Shown one piece after another: positions 38,627-47,113 of a DNA stretch of 64,000 nt; the stretch's first letter is position 1, and each line of letters begins with the position of its first letter. The translations under genes and the position numbers were made by a program. The notes beneath the pieces are model-generated. The model worked only from the letters and a program-made list of their open reading frames with translations, was not told where the DNA came from and did not search any database. The stretch is from Leifsonia aquatica. GTDB lineage: Bacteria; Actinomycetota; Actinomycetes; Actinomycetales; Microbacteriaceae. The stretch lies in the NCBI RefSeq assembly GCF_014190775.1, contig NZ_JACHVP010000005.1, positions 124,001 to 188,000 on the forward strand. Reading direction: 5' to 3'.

Positions 38627-39468
38627 GCGCCGCAGGAGCGGCCTCGTCGTCCGGCGCCGGAACGCCCGCGCCCAAGTCGAGCTGGCTGACCAGGCCGATC
38701 GGTGGATCGGCGAAGCAGAAGCAGAAGCGGACCGCGGGAGCGCCGGACGCGCCTCCGCCTTCGACGGTCGAGCCGGATCAGGCGACGGGAGGCGCGAAGC
38801 AGGCCGGTCCGAAGACCCCGGTCTCGCCGATCCTCGTCGGCGGCGAGCCGCGCGTCTCGCTGATGCCGCCGGAGGTTCTCGTCGGGAGGCGCGCCAAGCG
38901 CATGCGTCGCTCACTCCTCTGGGGTGTGCTCGGTGTGGTGCTCCTCGTCCTCGCGGCCGTCGGAGGGACGGCGGCGCTCGGCTTCCGGGCGCAGCTGGAT
39001 CTCGCAGCGGCGCAGGCGCATACGGCTGAGCTGCTCGCGGAACAGACCCGCTTCCGGGAGGTCCGCACCGTCCAGGACCAGGTCACTCTCGTGGAAGCCG
39101 CACAACAGGTCGGGGCGTCCACCGAGATCGATTGGAAGGACTACCTGCAGAAGGTGCAGGCCACCCTCCCGGCGGACGTCACACTCGCGACCGTGACCAT
39201 CGATTCCGCGACCCCGCTCGCGACCTACGCCCAGCCGACCGTCCCGTTGCAAGGGTCCCGCGTCGCCACGTTGACCTTCCAGGCATCGAGTCCGACCCTC
39301 CCGGTCGTGCCCACGTGGCTGAAGTCGCTGGCCACGCTCCCGGGCTTCGCCGATGCGACGCCGGGGTCGGTCACGCTCGATCCGACGACCGCGACCTACG
39401 CGGTCGACATCACGATGCACATCAACGAGACCGCCTTCGACCGGCGGTTCGACCCCCAGGAGAAGTGA
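38623..39468 (+). CDS. pilN: PilN-like type IV pilus alignment protein
   Basis: A 281-residue single-pass protein. Residues 1-95 are a Pro/Ala/Lys-rich cytosolic part that should contact PilM, including the short stretch PRVSLMPPEV that resembles the PilN PilM-binding motif. The membrane segment is SLLWGVLGVVLLVLAAVGGT (about residues 96-118), followed by a coiled-coil-like helix and a ferredoxin-like outer domain. GTG 38623 overlaps pilM and the gene ends at the start of pilO. The cytosolic tail is longer than in proteobacterial PilN. Confidence 0.82.
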   Translation: MSAAGAASSSGAGTPAPKSSWLTRPIGGSAKQKQKRTAGAPDAPPPSTVEPDQATGGAKQAGPKTPVSPILVGGEPRVSLMPPEVLVGRRAKRMRRSLLWGVLGVVLLVLAAVGGTAALGFRAQLDLAAAQAHTAELLAEQTRFREVRTVQDQVTLVEAAQQVGASTEIDWKDYLQKVQATLPADVTLATVTIDSATPLATYAQPTVPLQGSRVATLTFQASSPTLPVVPTWLKSLATLPGFADATPGSVTLDPTTATYAVDITMHINETAFDRRFDPQEK

Positions 39469-39470
39469 TC

Positions 39471-40217
39471 GTGGACAAGAACCGGCTCTGGATCATCTGC
39501 AGCGTCCTCGTCATGGCGCTCGTCGTCGCGGGCGGCTGGTTCCTCGGGGTGCAGCCGCAGCTCGCGGCCATCGCCGACGCCGAGTCCCAGACCGCATCCG
39601 TGCAGCAGACCAACGACACGTATGCGCAGGCGCTCGCGAAACTGAAGAAGGACTCCGAGGACCTGCCGGCGCTGAAGGCCAAGCTCGCGTCCCTGGCGGC
39701 CTCGGTGCCCGAAGGGTCCGACATCCCCGCCTTCATCGACCAATTGAATGCGCTCTACACGGCGTCGAATGTCGTCTGCGTCGACCAGGCCTTCTCCGAC
39801 GCCGTCGCCTACTCTCCGGTCGCACCGCCCGCCGCCGCGCCGGCGAGCACGCCGGCACCGACATCGGGCGCGACACCCGCCCCCACTCCGACGACGGCGC
39901 CGACGGCAGCCGGGGTGCCCCCGGTCGTGAGCTCGCTGATCACGGCGACGAACTTCGCGGCCCGCCCGGTATCCGTGACGGTGCGTGGTCAGTACGGCGA
40001 CATCCTGAACTTCGTCAGCGGTCTGCAGTCGGGCGCACGACTCTTCCTCGTCACGTCATTCAGTACCGTTCCTGCCGCCGACACCGCTGCTCCGGCGGGG
40101 ACACTGGATGCGAAAGTCTCCGGGTACGTCTTCTCGCTCACACCCGAAGGCCAGGACGGCGGGGCGCCGGCGACCCCGGGCACGAGCACGGACGCGCCCG
40201 CCCAAGCGTCGAAATGA
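39471..40217 (+). CDS. pilO: PilO-like type IV pilus alignment protein
   Basis: A 248-residue single-pass protein: short cytosolic start DKNRL, membrane segment WIICSVLVMALVVAGGWFLGV, a coiled-coil region with ESQTASVQQTNDTYAQALAKL, and an outer domain. A Pro/Thr/Ala linker (about residues 120-150) splits the outer part. GTG 39471 is seven bases from AGGAGA; GTG 39465, which overlaps the pilN stop, is too close to that site. It is the last recognisable pilus gene. Identity rests on position, topology and size. Confidence 0.8.
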   Translation: MDKNRLWIICSVLVMALVVAGGWFLGVQPQLAAIADAESQTASVQQTNDTYAQALAKLKKDSEDLPALKAKLASLAASVPEGSDIPAFIDQLNALYTASNVVCVDQAFSDAVAYSPVAPPAAAPASTPAPTSGATPAPTPTTAPTAAGVPPVVSSLITATNFAARPVSVTVRGQYGDILNFVSGLQSGARLFLVTSFSTVPAADTAAPAGTLDAKVSGYVFSLTPEGQDGGAPATPGTSTDAPAQASK

Positions 40218-40243
40218 GCTGACCGAGCCCCGCTCCGCCTCCC

Positions 40244-40271
40244 TCGACATCCACCGCCCCGTTGCTACAGT
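40244..40271 (+). promoter_or_regulatory. Candidate promoter for the Pro/Ala-rich membrane protein gene
   Basis: TCGACA (40244-40249, five of six to TTGACA), a 16-base spacer and TACAGT (40266-40271, four of six to TATAAT) lie 42 bases before the start codon, separating this gene from the pilus operon. Confidence 0.5.
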
Positions 40272-40312
40272 GGGCCTCACGACGGGCCCGCCGGGCCTCT
40301 GGAGGTGCCATG

Positions 40313-41452
40313 ATGAGCGACACGACACCCGATCCCGCGTCCGCGGTCACGGGCGAGCAGCGGGCCACGCCCGTCGAGCCCGCGACGGGTGCGGCCGCAT
40401 CGGCCGCCGCAGAGGCGCATGACAGCGACCCCGAGGTCGTCGACCCGCCGTCGAGCCCGGTGTCCGCTCGCGGCCACGTGAACCGCCCGGCCGCCGAGTC
40501 CGCGACCGATGAGTCGGCCCGGAGCGCAGCGCCCGCGCCCGCCGTCACGCCCGCTCCGGCAGCGCAGGCGCCCGCCGCCGTCACCGAGCCGGAGCCCGTC
40601 GTCAGCACCGAGGACGACATCGCCGCAGCCGTCGCCCGGACCGCGGCCCAGCCGGGGGAGGCCGGGGCCACCGCAGCCGGCTCCGCCACGGTCGACACCG
40701 CGTCGCCGGCGGAGGCCGCCGCACCGATCGTCGCCGCCGCCGCCGCGGCGGAAGCGCAGACCGCTCCGGCCGCGACCGCCGCCTACGGCACCGCGCCGGT
40801 GGCCGGGACCGCGTGGGCGCCGGAGCAGACCGGAGCGCCCGTCCCGCTGCAGCCGCAGCCGGTGGCGCCGATCTTCCTGCAGCGTCCCGAGCCGCCGAAG
40901 CGCAAGAGCAACCGCGGCACGGGCATCCTGATCGTCCTGGTCGGGACGGTCGCGTTCGCCCTGCTCTGGAGCGTCGCGGTCGTCGTGGTGGGCGCCCTGC
41001 TGACGCCCAGCAACGAGTACCTGCAGGCGCTCCTCGAGTACTACACGCAGCAGATCTCGGGCTGGGTGCCGGTCGTCGCGTTCTTCGTTGGCATGGTCGT
41101 CCTGGTGCAGATCGTGAACCGCTCGCGCTGGTGGGCGTACATCCTCGGCGGCCTCGTCGTGGCGGTCTTCGTCTACTTCACCTACGTCGGCGCCTACCTG
41201 GTCGACGCGCACTACTGGGAGCGCACGCCGGCCGAGTTCGCCATCCTGCTCCGCAGCGCCTGGCTGAACCCGTTCGCCGTTCTCGCCGGCGTCATCGCCC
41301 GCGAGATCTCGGTCTGGACGGGCGCCTGGCTCGCCGCGCGCGGCCGCAAGCTGAAGGCCCGCAACGCTGAGGCGCAGGCGGACTACGAGCAGCAGGTCGC
41401 CGACGCCCAGAACCAGGCCGTCGCCGCCTACGCCACGCAGCAGGGGTACTGA
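40313..41452 (+). CDS. Membrane protein with long Ala/Pro-rich cytosolic domain
   Basis: A 379-residue protein in two halves. Residues 1 to about 205 are dominated by Ala, Pro, Glu and Thr with no hydrophobic helix, so probably a disordered cytosolic domain; it ends in basic PKRKSNRG. The second half has four membrane segments: GILIVLVGTVAFALLWSVAV, WVPVVAFFVGMVVLVQIV, AYILGGLVVAVFVYFTYVG and FAVLAGVIAREISVWTGAWL. A charged coiled tail rich in Gln/Ala follows. GGAGGT is six bases before ATG 40313. No known family is recognised. The next membrane gene follows ten bases after the stop, suggesting joint expression. Confidence 0.8.
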   Translation: MSDTTPDPASAVTGEQRATPVEPATGAAASAAAEAHDSDPEVVDPPSSPVSARGHVNRPAAESATDESARSAAPAPAVTPAPAAQAPAAVTEPEPVVSTEDDIAAAVARTAAQPGEAGATAAGSATVDTASPAEAAAPIVAAAAAAEAQTAPAATAAYGTAPVAGTAWAPEQTGAPVPLQPQPVAPIFLQRPEPPKRKSNRGTGILIVLVGTVAFALLWSVAVVVVGALLTPSNEYLQALLEYYTQQISGWVPVVAFFVGMVVLVQIVNRSRWWAYILGGLVVAVFVYFTYVGAYLVDAHYWERTPAEFAILLRSAWLNPFAVLAGVIAREISVWTGAWLAARGRKLKARNAEAQADYEQQVADAQNQAVAAYATQQGY

Positions 41453-41462
41453 GCCGGCGGTC

Positions 41463-41957
41463 ATGCGTGACGAACGCGCGTATGCGACCATCGTGGCGTT
41501 GTTCGCCGCGGGTCTCTACCTCGCGCTGATCGTCGCGGGCTTCGGCCTGCTCTCCCTCGCGACCAACACCGAGGTCGTCGCCGATCCCGCCATCGGAACG
41601 CTCGTCGGGCCGATCATGGTCGGCGCCGCGGTGCTCGCGCTCCTCCTCGCATTGATCGCCCGGGGGACGCGCGTGCCCGCCGATCGCCAGCGCGTCTCCC
41701 CGGGGAACGCCCTCCTCATCGGGCTTGTCTGCTACCTCGTCTACGTGGTCGCGGGAGCGGTCGCCGGCATCGCGGGGGACCCGTCGCAGTCCCTGCGCGC
41801 CGTGCTCTTCGCCGCGGGCCAGTTCGGCAGCTGGTACGCCGTGCTCGTCGGGATCGCGGCCTTCGTCGTCACCCTGCTCTACCAGCTGGTGCTGGTCGGC
41901 CGCTTCGCCCAGCGGGGCAGACCGCGCTGGCCCTGGGAGGGGGATGACGACGAGTGA
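41463..41957 (+). CDS. Four-segment membrane protein, function unknown
   Basis: A 164-residue protein with four hydrophobic helices: ATIVALFAAGLYLALIVAGF, LVGPIMVGAAVLALLLALI, ALLIGLVCYLVYVVAGAVAGI and WYAVLVGIAAFVVTLLYQLV. The C-terminus is short and charged. No catalytic motif is visible; it resembles unnamed small membrane proteins common in Microbacteriaceae. It starts ten bases after the upstream membrane-protein gene and ends about 55 bases before the rpsL promoter. Confidence 0.78.
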   Translation: MRDERAYATIVALFAAGLYLALIVAGFGLLSLATNTEVVADPAIGTLVGPIMVGAAVLALLLALIARGTRVPADRQRVSPGNALLIGLVCYLVYVVAGAVAGIAGDPSQSLRAVLFAAGQFGSWYAVLVGIAAFVVTLLYQLVLVGRFAQRGRPRWPWEGDDDE

Positions 41958-42012
41958 GCACCCGTCGCCGTTTCGCCCTGCGCGGACGGCGCCCTAGCAC
42001 AGCCCCGTTCAT

Positions 42013-42041
42013 TTGACCGGGAGGGGCGCGGACGATAACAT
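42013..42041 (+). promoter_or_regulatory. Candidate rpsL (str operon) promoter
   Basis: TTGACC (42013-42018, five of six), a 17-base spacer and TAACAT (42036-42041, four of six) form a vegetative-type promoter. The perfect inverted repeat CGATAA/TTATCG (42033-42047) covers the -10 box. Confidence 0.62.
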
Positions 42042-42047
42042 TTATCG
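42033..42047 (+). repeat. Inverted repeat over the rpsL -10 box
   Basis: CGATAACATTTATCG is a perfect 6-bp inverted repeat with a three-base centre. Its position on the -10 box and start site would suit an operator, though an AT-rich palindrome at a promoter can also be chance. Confidence 0.5.
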
Positions 42048-42295
42048 GGTGTGCGCTCTGCTGCGCGCTCGTTCCGTGCCCAGAAATGGGACCAGCGATG
42101 GAGGAGCGAGCGAGCTGGCACGTACTCATCCGATGGGCAGGAAGACCGCACGGGATTCCGGCCCCCACGGCATATCGGCGGCGAGATTTCGATCGTCGGT
42201 CGATTCCCCAGACGACTGAGACGCCCGGAGACGGGTTGATCGGTCATGGGACAAGCAACAACTGTCACCGTGCAGTCCATAAAAGGAGAAGTTCA

Positions 42296-42670
42296 GTGCC
42301 TACCATTCAGCAGTTGGTTCGAAAGGGCCGGACGCCGAAGGTCACCAAGACCAAGGCTCCCGCCCTGAAGGCCAACCCCCAGCAGCGCGGCGTGTGCACC
42401 CGCGTCTACACCACCACCCCGAAGAAGCCGAACTCCGCGCTCCGCAAGGTCGCGCGCGTCAAGCTCTCCAACGGGACCGAGGTCACCGCGTACATCCCCG
42501 GTGAGGGCCACAACCTGCAGGAGCACTCGATGGTGCTCGTCCGCGGCGGCCGTGTGAAGGACCTCCCCGGCGTCCGTTACAAGATCGTCCGCGGCGCCCT
42601 GGACACCCAGGCCGTCAAGAACCGCAAGCAGGCTCGCAGCCGCTACGGCGCGAAGATGGAGAAGAAGTAA
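42296..42670 (+). CDS. rpsL: 30S ribosomal protein S12
   Basis: A 124-residue S12, the decoding-centre protein. [17 protein letters not shown] and [17 protein letters not shown] carry the two lysines whose mutation gives streptomycin resistance, both in the sensitive form. GTG 42296 follows AAGGAG by eight bases. The next gene, rpsG, starts on the last base of the stop codon. First gene of the str operon. Confidence 0.99.
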   Translation: MPTIQQLVRKGRTPKVTKTKAPALKANPQQRGVCTRVYTTTPKKPNSALRKVARVKLSNGTEVTAYIPGEGHNLQEHSMVLVRGGRVKDLPGVRYKIVRGALDTQAVKNRKQARSRYGAKMEKK

Positions 42671-43140
42671 TGCCTCGCAAGGGTCCCGCTCCGAAGCGTC
42701 CCGTCGTCGCCGACCCGGTCTACGGTTCGCCGGTCGTCAGCCAGCTCGTCAACAAGATCCTCCTCGACGGCAAGAAGGGCCTCGCCGAGCGCATCGTCTA
42801 CGACGCGCTCGAGGGTGTCTCCTCCAAGTCGGGCAATGACGCGGTCACCACGCTCAAGAAGGCTCTCGACAACATCCGCCCGACCCTCGAGGTCCGCAGC
42901 CGCCGCGTCGGTGGCTCGACCTACCAGGTGCCGGTCGAGGTCAAGCCGCACCGCGCGAACACCCTCGCGCTGCGCTGGCTCACCAGCTACGCCAAGGGTC
43001 GTCGCGAGAAGACGATGACCGAGCGTCTCACCAACGAGATCCTCGACGCATCGAACGGCCTCGGCGCCGCTGTGAAGCGTCGCGAGGACACGCACAAGAT
43101 GGCCGAGTCGAACAAGGCCTTCGCGCACTACCGCTGGTAA
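42670..43140 (+). CDS. rpsG: 30S ribosomal protein S7
   Basis: A 156-residue S7, the primary 16S rRNA 3'-domain binder and head organiser of the small subunit. [38 protein letters not shown] and the C-terminal [19 protein letters not shown] are typical. The start shares a base with the rpsL stop; fusA follows after 85 bases that contain a GC-rich hairpin, so expression of the two halves of the operon may differ. Confidence 0.99.
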   Translation: MPRKGPAPKRPVVADPVYGSPVVSQLVNKILLDGKKGLAERIVYDALEGVSSKSGNDAVTTLKKALDNIRPTLEVRSRRVGGSTYQVPVEVKPHRANTLALRWLTSYAKGRREKTMTERLTNEILDASNGLGAAVKRREDTHKMAESNKAFAHYRW

Positions 43141-43225
43141 TGATTTCCGTCGGCTGGGCGTTGCACCCTCTGGGGCTGCGCCCGGCCGGCGCCCCTTCCA
43201 CTCTCTACTCTTTCGGAGGAACCCT

Positions 43226-45340
43226 GTGGCACAGGACGTGCTCACCGACCTGACAAAGGTCCGCAACATCGGCATCATGGCCCACATCGATGCCGGCAAG
43301 ACCACCACGACCGAGCGCATCCTGTTCTACACGGGCGTCAACCACAAGATCGGTGAGACGCACGACGGCGCGTCGACCACCGACTGGATGGAGCAGGAGA
43401 AGGAGCGCGGCATCACCATCACGTCCGCGGCCGTGACCTGCTTCTGGAACAAGAACCAGATCAACATCATCGACACCCCCGGTCACGTGGACTTCACCGT
43501 CGAGGTGGAGCGTTCGCTCCGCGTCCTCGACGGCGCCGTCGCCGTCTTCGACGGCAAGGAGGGCGTCGAGCCCCAGTCCGAGACCGTCTGGCGCCAGGCC
43601 GACAAGTACAACGTCCCGCGCATCTGCTTCGTCAACAAGATGGACAAGCTCGGCGCCGACTTCTACTTCACCGTCGACACCATCGTGAAGCGCCTCGGCG
43701 CCAAGCCGCTGGTCCTCCAGCTCCCGATCGGCTCCGAGTCGTCCTTCGAGGGCGTCGTCGACCTGGTCGAGATGCGCGCGCTCACCTGGCGTGGAGACGC
43801 CAAGGGTGACGTGCAGATGGGCGCGAAGTACGCCATCGAGGAGATCCCCGCCGACCTCGTCGAGAAGGCCGAGGAGTACCGTCAGGCCCTCCTCGAGACC
43901 GTCGCCGAGTCCGACGACGCGCTGCTCGAGAAGTTCTTCGGTGGCGAGGAGCTCACGGTCGCCGAGATCAAGGGCGCCATCCGCAAGCTCACCGTCAACA
44001 GCGAGATCTACCCGGTCCTCTGCGGCTCGGCGTTCAAGAACCGCGGTGTGCAGCCGATGCTCGACGCCGTGATCGACTACCTCCCGTCGCCGCTCGACGT
44101 GCCCGCCATCGAGGCGCACGACCCGCGCGACGAGGAGAAGGTCATCCTCCGTCACGCCGACGCCAGCGAGCCGTTCTCGGCTCTGGCGTTCAAGGTCGCG
44201 GTCCACCCGTTCTTCGGTCGTCTGACCTACGTGCGCGTGTACTCGGGCCGTGTCGACTCCGGTGCCGCGGTCGTGAACTCGACCAAGGGCCGCAAGGAGC
44301 GCATCGGCAAGATCTTCCAGATGCACGCCAACAAGGAGAACCCGGTCGACTTCGTCACCGCCGGCAACATCTACGCGGTCATCGGCCTCAAGGACACCAC
44401 CACCGGCGACACCCTGTGCGACCCGGACAACCAGGTCGTCCTCGAGTCGATGACGTTCCCGGAGCCGGTCATCGAGGTCGCCATCGAGCCGAAGACCAAG
44501 GCCGACCAGGAGAAGCTGGGCACCGCGATCCAGAAGCTCGCCGAAGAGGACCCGACGTTCCGCACCGAGCAGAACCAGGAGACCGGTCAGACGGTCATCA
44601 AGGGCATGGGCGAGCTGCACCTCGACATCCTCGTGGACCGCATGAAGCGCGAGTTCAACGTCGAGGCCAACGTCGGCAAGCCGCAGGTGGCCTACCGCGA
44701 GACCCTGCGTCGCCCGGTCGAGAAGTACGACTACACCCACAAGAAGCAGACCGGTGGATCCGGCCAGTTCGCAAAGGTGCAGATCTCCCTCGAGCCGATG
44801 GAGGTCACCCCCGAGACGTCCTACGAGTTCGTCAACGCCGTGACGGGTGGTCGCGTTCCGCGCGAGTACATCCCCTCGGTCGACGCGGGCATCCAGGACG
44901 CGATGCAGGTCGGCGTGCTCGCCGGCTTCCCGACGGTGGGCGTCAAGGCGACGCTCGTCGACGGTGCCTCGCACGACGTCGACTCCTCGGAGATGGCGTT
45001 CAAGATCGCCGGATCGATGGCCTACAAGGAGGCCGCTCGCAAGGCGAACCCCGTGCTCCTCGAGCCGCTCATGGCGGTCGAGGTGCGCACGCCCGAGGAG
45101 TACATGGGCGATGTGATCGGTGACCTCAACTCCCGTCGTGGTCAGATCCAGTCGATGGAGGAGGCGAGTGGCGTCAAGGTCATCCGCGCCAACGTCCCCC
45201 TGTCGGAGATGTTCGGATACATCGGCGACCTGCGTTCCAAGACGTCGGGCCGCGCGGTGTACTCGATGACCTTCGACAGCTACGCGGAGGTCCCGAAGGC
45301 CGTCGCTGACGAGATCGTTCAGAAGAGCAAGGGCGAGTGA
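43226..45340 (+). CDS. fusA: Elongation factor G
   Basis: The 704-residue translocation GTPase EF-G. G1 is AHIDAGKTT at residues 19-27, the G2 region is [12 protein letters not shown]3 is DTPGHVDF and G4 is NKMDK. Domain IV motifs [11 protein letters not shown] and [20 protein letters not shown] are intact. GTG 43226 follows GGAGG. Length and motifs are standard and there is no sign of a paralogue such as the ribosome-protecting type. Tuf lies 112 bases downstream. Confidence 0.99.
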   Translation: MAQDVLTDLTKVRNIGIMAHIDAGKTTTTERILFYTGVNHKIGETHDGASTTDWMEQEKERGITITSAAVTCFWNKNQINIIDTPGHVDFTVEVERSLRVLDGAVAVFDGKEGVEPQSETVWRQADKYNVPRICFVNKMDKLGADFYFTVDTIVKRLGAKPLVLQLPIGSESSFEGVVDLVEMRALTWRGDAKGDVQMGAKYAIEEIPADLVEKAEEYRQALLETVAESDDALLEKFFGGEELTVAEIKGAIRKLTVNSEIYPVLCGSAFKNRGVQPMLDAVIDYLPSPLDVPAIEAHDPRDEEKVILRHADASEPFSALAFKVAVHPFFGRLTYVRVYSGRVDSGAAVVNSTKGRKERIGKIFQMHANKENPVDFVTAGNIYAVIGLKDTTTGDTLCDPDNQVVLESMTFPEPVIEVAIEPKTKADQEKLGTAIQKLAEEDPTFRTEQNQETGQTVIKGMGELHLDILVDRMKREFNVEANVGKPQVAYRETLRRPVEKYDYTHKKQTGGSGQFAKVQISLEPMEVTPETSYEFVNAVTGGRVPREYIPSVDAGIQDAMQVGVLAGFPTVGVKATLVDGASHDVDSSEMAFKIAGSMAYKEAARKANPVLLEPLMAVEVRTPEEYMGDVIGDLNSRRGQIQSMEEASGVKVIRANVPLSEMFGYIGDLRSKTSGRAVYSMTFDSYAEVPKAVADEIVQKSKGE

Positions 45341-45398
45341 CCTCGGTCGCTCCCTTTCGGAACATCCCGTAACATAAGAAACCAATCCCGTAGGTCTG

Positions 45399-45420
45399 CC
45401 GGTCGAAATCCATCGACCGG
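45399..45420 (+). promoter_or_regulatory. Hairpin in the tuf leader
   Basis: CCGGTCGA (45399-45406) pairs perfectly with TCGACCGG (45413-45420) across a six-base loop, 32 bases before the tuf GTG. A -10-like TAACAT at 45370-45375 upstream could give tuf its own transcript, but its -35 is weak. Confidence 0.5.
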
Positions 45421-45452
45421 GACATCTACACGAGAGTCCTGAGGAGGACCCA

Positions 45453-46646
45453 GTGGCTAAGGCCAAGTTCGAGCGGACTAAGCCGCACGTCAACATCGGA
45501 ACCATCGGTCACGTCGACCACGGCAAGACGACGCTCACCGCGGCGATCTCCAAGGTGCTTGCTGACAAGTACCCGTCGGCGACCAACGTTCAGCGCGACT
45601 TCGCGTCGATCGACTCGGCTCCGGAAGAGCGTCAGCGTGGTATCACGATCAACATCTCGCACGTCGAGTACGAGACGCCGAAGCGCCACTACGCGCACGT
45701 TGACGCCCCGGGTCACGCCGACTACATCAAGAACATGATCACCGGCGCCGCTCAGATGGACGGTGCGATCCTCGTGGTCGCCGCCACCGACGGTCCGATG
45801 GCTCAGACCCGTGAGCACGTTCTGCTCGCCAAGCAGGTCGGCGTGCCGTACCTGCTCGTCGCGCTGAACAAGTCCGACATGGTCGACGACGAGGAGATCC
45901 TGGAGCTCGTCGAGCTCGAGGTCCGCGAGCTCCTCTCGAGCCAGGACTTCCCGGGTGACGACGCTCCGGTCGTCCGCGTCTCGGGCCTCAAGGCTCTCGA
46001 GGGCGACGAGAAGTGGGTGCAGTCGATCGTCGAGCTCATGGAGGCCGTCGACGAGTCCATCCCGGACCCGGTGCGCGACAAGGACAAGCCGTTCCTGATG
46101 CCGATCGAGGACGTCTTCACGATCACCGGTCGTGGAACCGTCGTCACGGGCCGCGCTGAGCGTGGCACGCTGGCCATCAACTCCGAGGTCGAGATCGTCG
46201 GCATCCGCCCGACGCAGAAGACCACCGTCACGGGTATCGAGATGTTCCACAAGCAGCTCGACGAGGCCTGGGCCGGCGAGAACTGTGGTCTGCTCCTCCG
46301 TGGCACCAAGCGCGAGGACGTCGAGCGCGGTCAGGTCGTCGTGAAGCCGGGTTCGGTCACGCCGCACACCAACTTCGAGGGCACTGCCTACATCCTCTCG
46401 AAGGAGGAGGGTGGCCGTCACAACCCCTTCTACACGAACTACCGTCCGCAGTTCTACTTCCGGACCACCGACGTCACCGGCGTCATCTCGCTGCCCGAGG
46501 GCACCGAGATGGTCATGCCCGGCGACACCACCGACATGACGGTCGAGCTGATCCAGCCGATCGCCATGGAGGAGGGCCTCGGCTTCGCCATCCGTGAGGG
46601 TGGCCGCACCGTGGGCGCCGGTACGGTGACCAAGATCATCAAGTAG
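45453..46646 (+). CDS. tuf: Elongation factor Tu
   Basis: The 397-residue EF-Tu, which delivers aminoacyl-tRNA to the ribosome. G1 is GHVDHGKTT at residues 19-27, G3 is DAPGHADY (with Ala where many bacteria have Cys, as usual in actinobacteria) and G4 is NKSD. Domains 2 and 3 are complete, ending [14 protein letters not shown] 45453 follows GGAGGA. A strong terminator 23 bases on closes the str operon. Confidence 0.99.
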   Translation: MAKAKFERTKPHVNIGTIGHVDHGKTTLTAAISKVLADKYPSATNVQRDFASIDSAPEERQRGITINISHVEYETPKRHYAHVDAPGHADYIKNMITGAAQMDGAILVVAATDGPMAQTREHVLLAKQVGVPYLLVALNKSDMVDDEEILELVELEVRELLSSQDFPGDDAPVVRVSGLKALEGDEKWVQSIVELMEAVDESIPDPVRDKDKPFLMPIEDVFTITGRGTVVTGRAERGTLAINSEVEIVGIRPTQKTTVTGIEMFHKQLDEAWAGENCGLLLRGTKREDVERGQVVVKPGSVTPHTNFEGTAYILSKEEGGRHNPFYTNYRPQFYFRTTDVTGVISLPEGTEMVMPGDTTDMTVELIQPIAMEEGLGFAIREGGRTVGAGTVTKIIK

Positions 46647-46668
46647 TCGATCTCTTCGACTGACTCGG

Positions 46669-46701
46669 AAGAGGGTCGGGCCTTCGGGCCCGGCCCTTCT
46701 T
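46669..46701 (+). terminator. str operon (tuf) terminator
   Basis: GGGTCGGGCC and GGCCCGGCCC pair around a TTCG tetraloop (46683-46686) with flanking A-rich and T-rich arms, followed by CTTTCGTT. A textbook intrinsic terminator. Confidence 0.92.
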
Positions 46702-46715
46702 TCGTTAACCCGGGC

Positions 46716-46744
46716 TTTACCTCGGCGCTCCGGAGGCGCAGTAT
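46716..46744 (+). promoter_or_regulatory. Possible promoter of the small transcription unit after tuf
   Basis: TTTACC (46716-46721), 17 bases, then CAGTAT (46739-46744). Both boxes are weak, but they lie between the tuf terminator and a small ORF with a strong ribosome site. Confidence 0.35.
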
Positions 46745-46792
46745 GGATTCACCGTTCCAACCGGACGGATCCGTCGATGGAGGGAGACGCCT

Positions 46793-46867
46793 ATGGCAAT
46801 CCAAGACCTCGCAAACCAGCCCAAGCCGCTGACCGGATCACGGACGGAGAGTTCGGACACCGCGTAA
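46793..46867 (+). CDS. 24-codon small ORF in its own transcription unit
   Basis: A short frame of 24 residues, opening MAIQDLANQ and ending SSDTA, hydrophilic and without a membrane segment. What makes it credible is context: GGAGGG at 46779-46784 is eight bases before the ATG, a possible promoter lies upstream, and a perfect terminator follows. The stop codon TAA lies inside a GTAA tetraloop closed by ACCGC/GCGGT (46859-46872). It could be a real small protein, a leader peptide, or part of a small RNA with an incidental frame. No homologue is recalled. Confidence 0.5.
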   Translation: MAIQDLANQPKPLTGSRTESSDTA

Positions 46868-46885
46868 GCGGTCTTGAAACCAATG

Positions 46886-46940
46886 GAGCAGCGGCGCGAG
46901 GCGCTGCTCGAGCGGGGCCGGCGATACGCCGGCCCCGCTC
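46886..46940 (+). terminator. Tandem hairpins ending the small ORF unit
   Basis: GAGCAGCG/CGCTGCTC (46886-46893 with 46902-46909) is followed at once by GAGCGGGGCCGGC/GCCGGCCCCGCTC (46910-46922 with 46928-46940), a perfect 13-bp stem with loop GATAC, then CCCTCGTTT. The second stem is a strong terminator. Confidence 0.8.
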
Positions 46941-46968
46941 CCTCGTTTCCGGGTGAGTGCGCCTCCCC

Positions 46969-47007
46969 GGTACGTTTGCTCCCGTTCGCCGCCGCGCAAA
47001 CCTACCG
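46969..47007. repeat. 39-base hairpin repeat, upstream copy
   Basis: GGTACGTTTGC pairs with GCAAACCTACC across a variable 16-base loop. A second copy of the same length lies at 48070-48108, just beyond the AbiEi-like gene; the stem arms are conserved and the loops differ (24 of 39 identical positions by eye). Confidence 0.6.
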
Positions 47008-47113
47008 CGGCGCAGCAGATACCGAATCGCTCACAGGGCACTTCGGAGGAGCGCCCCTCCACAGAACGCGCCAGCAGGGCCCGTGCGTCCCCGTCCCCGG
47101 GTAGACCGGACCG

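Larger units (their letters stand above)
41958..42295 (+). other. rpsL promoter and long leader
   Basis: A 338-base gap with the promoter at 42013-42041 and about 248 bases of untranslated leader up to rpsL. No gene is credible here: an open frame in phase with rpsL runs from 42086, but its composition is unlike S12 and the ribosome site AAGGAG lies just before the GTG at 42296. Confidence 0.7.

Noticed and set aside
42086-42295. In-frame extension of S12 upstream of GTG 42296
   Set aside because: S12 homologues start at [10 protein letters not shown]; the ribosome site AAGGAG lies at the GTG and the upstream residues have no S12 similarity, so this is leader.
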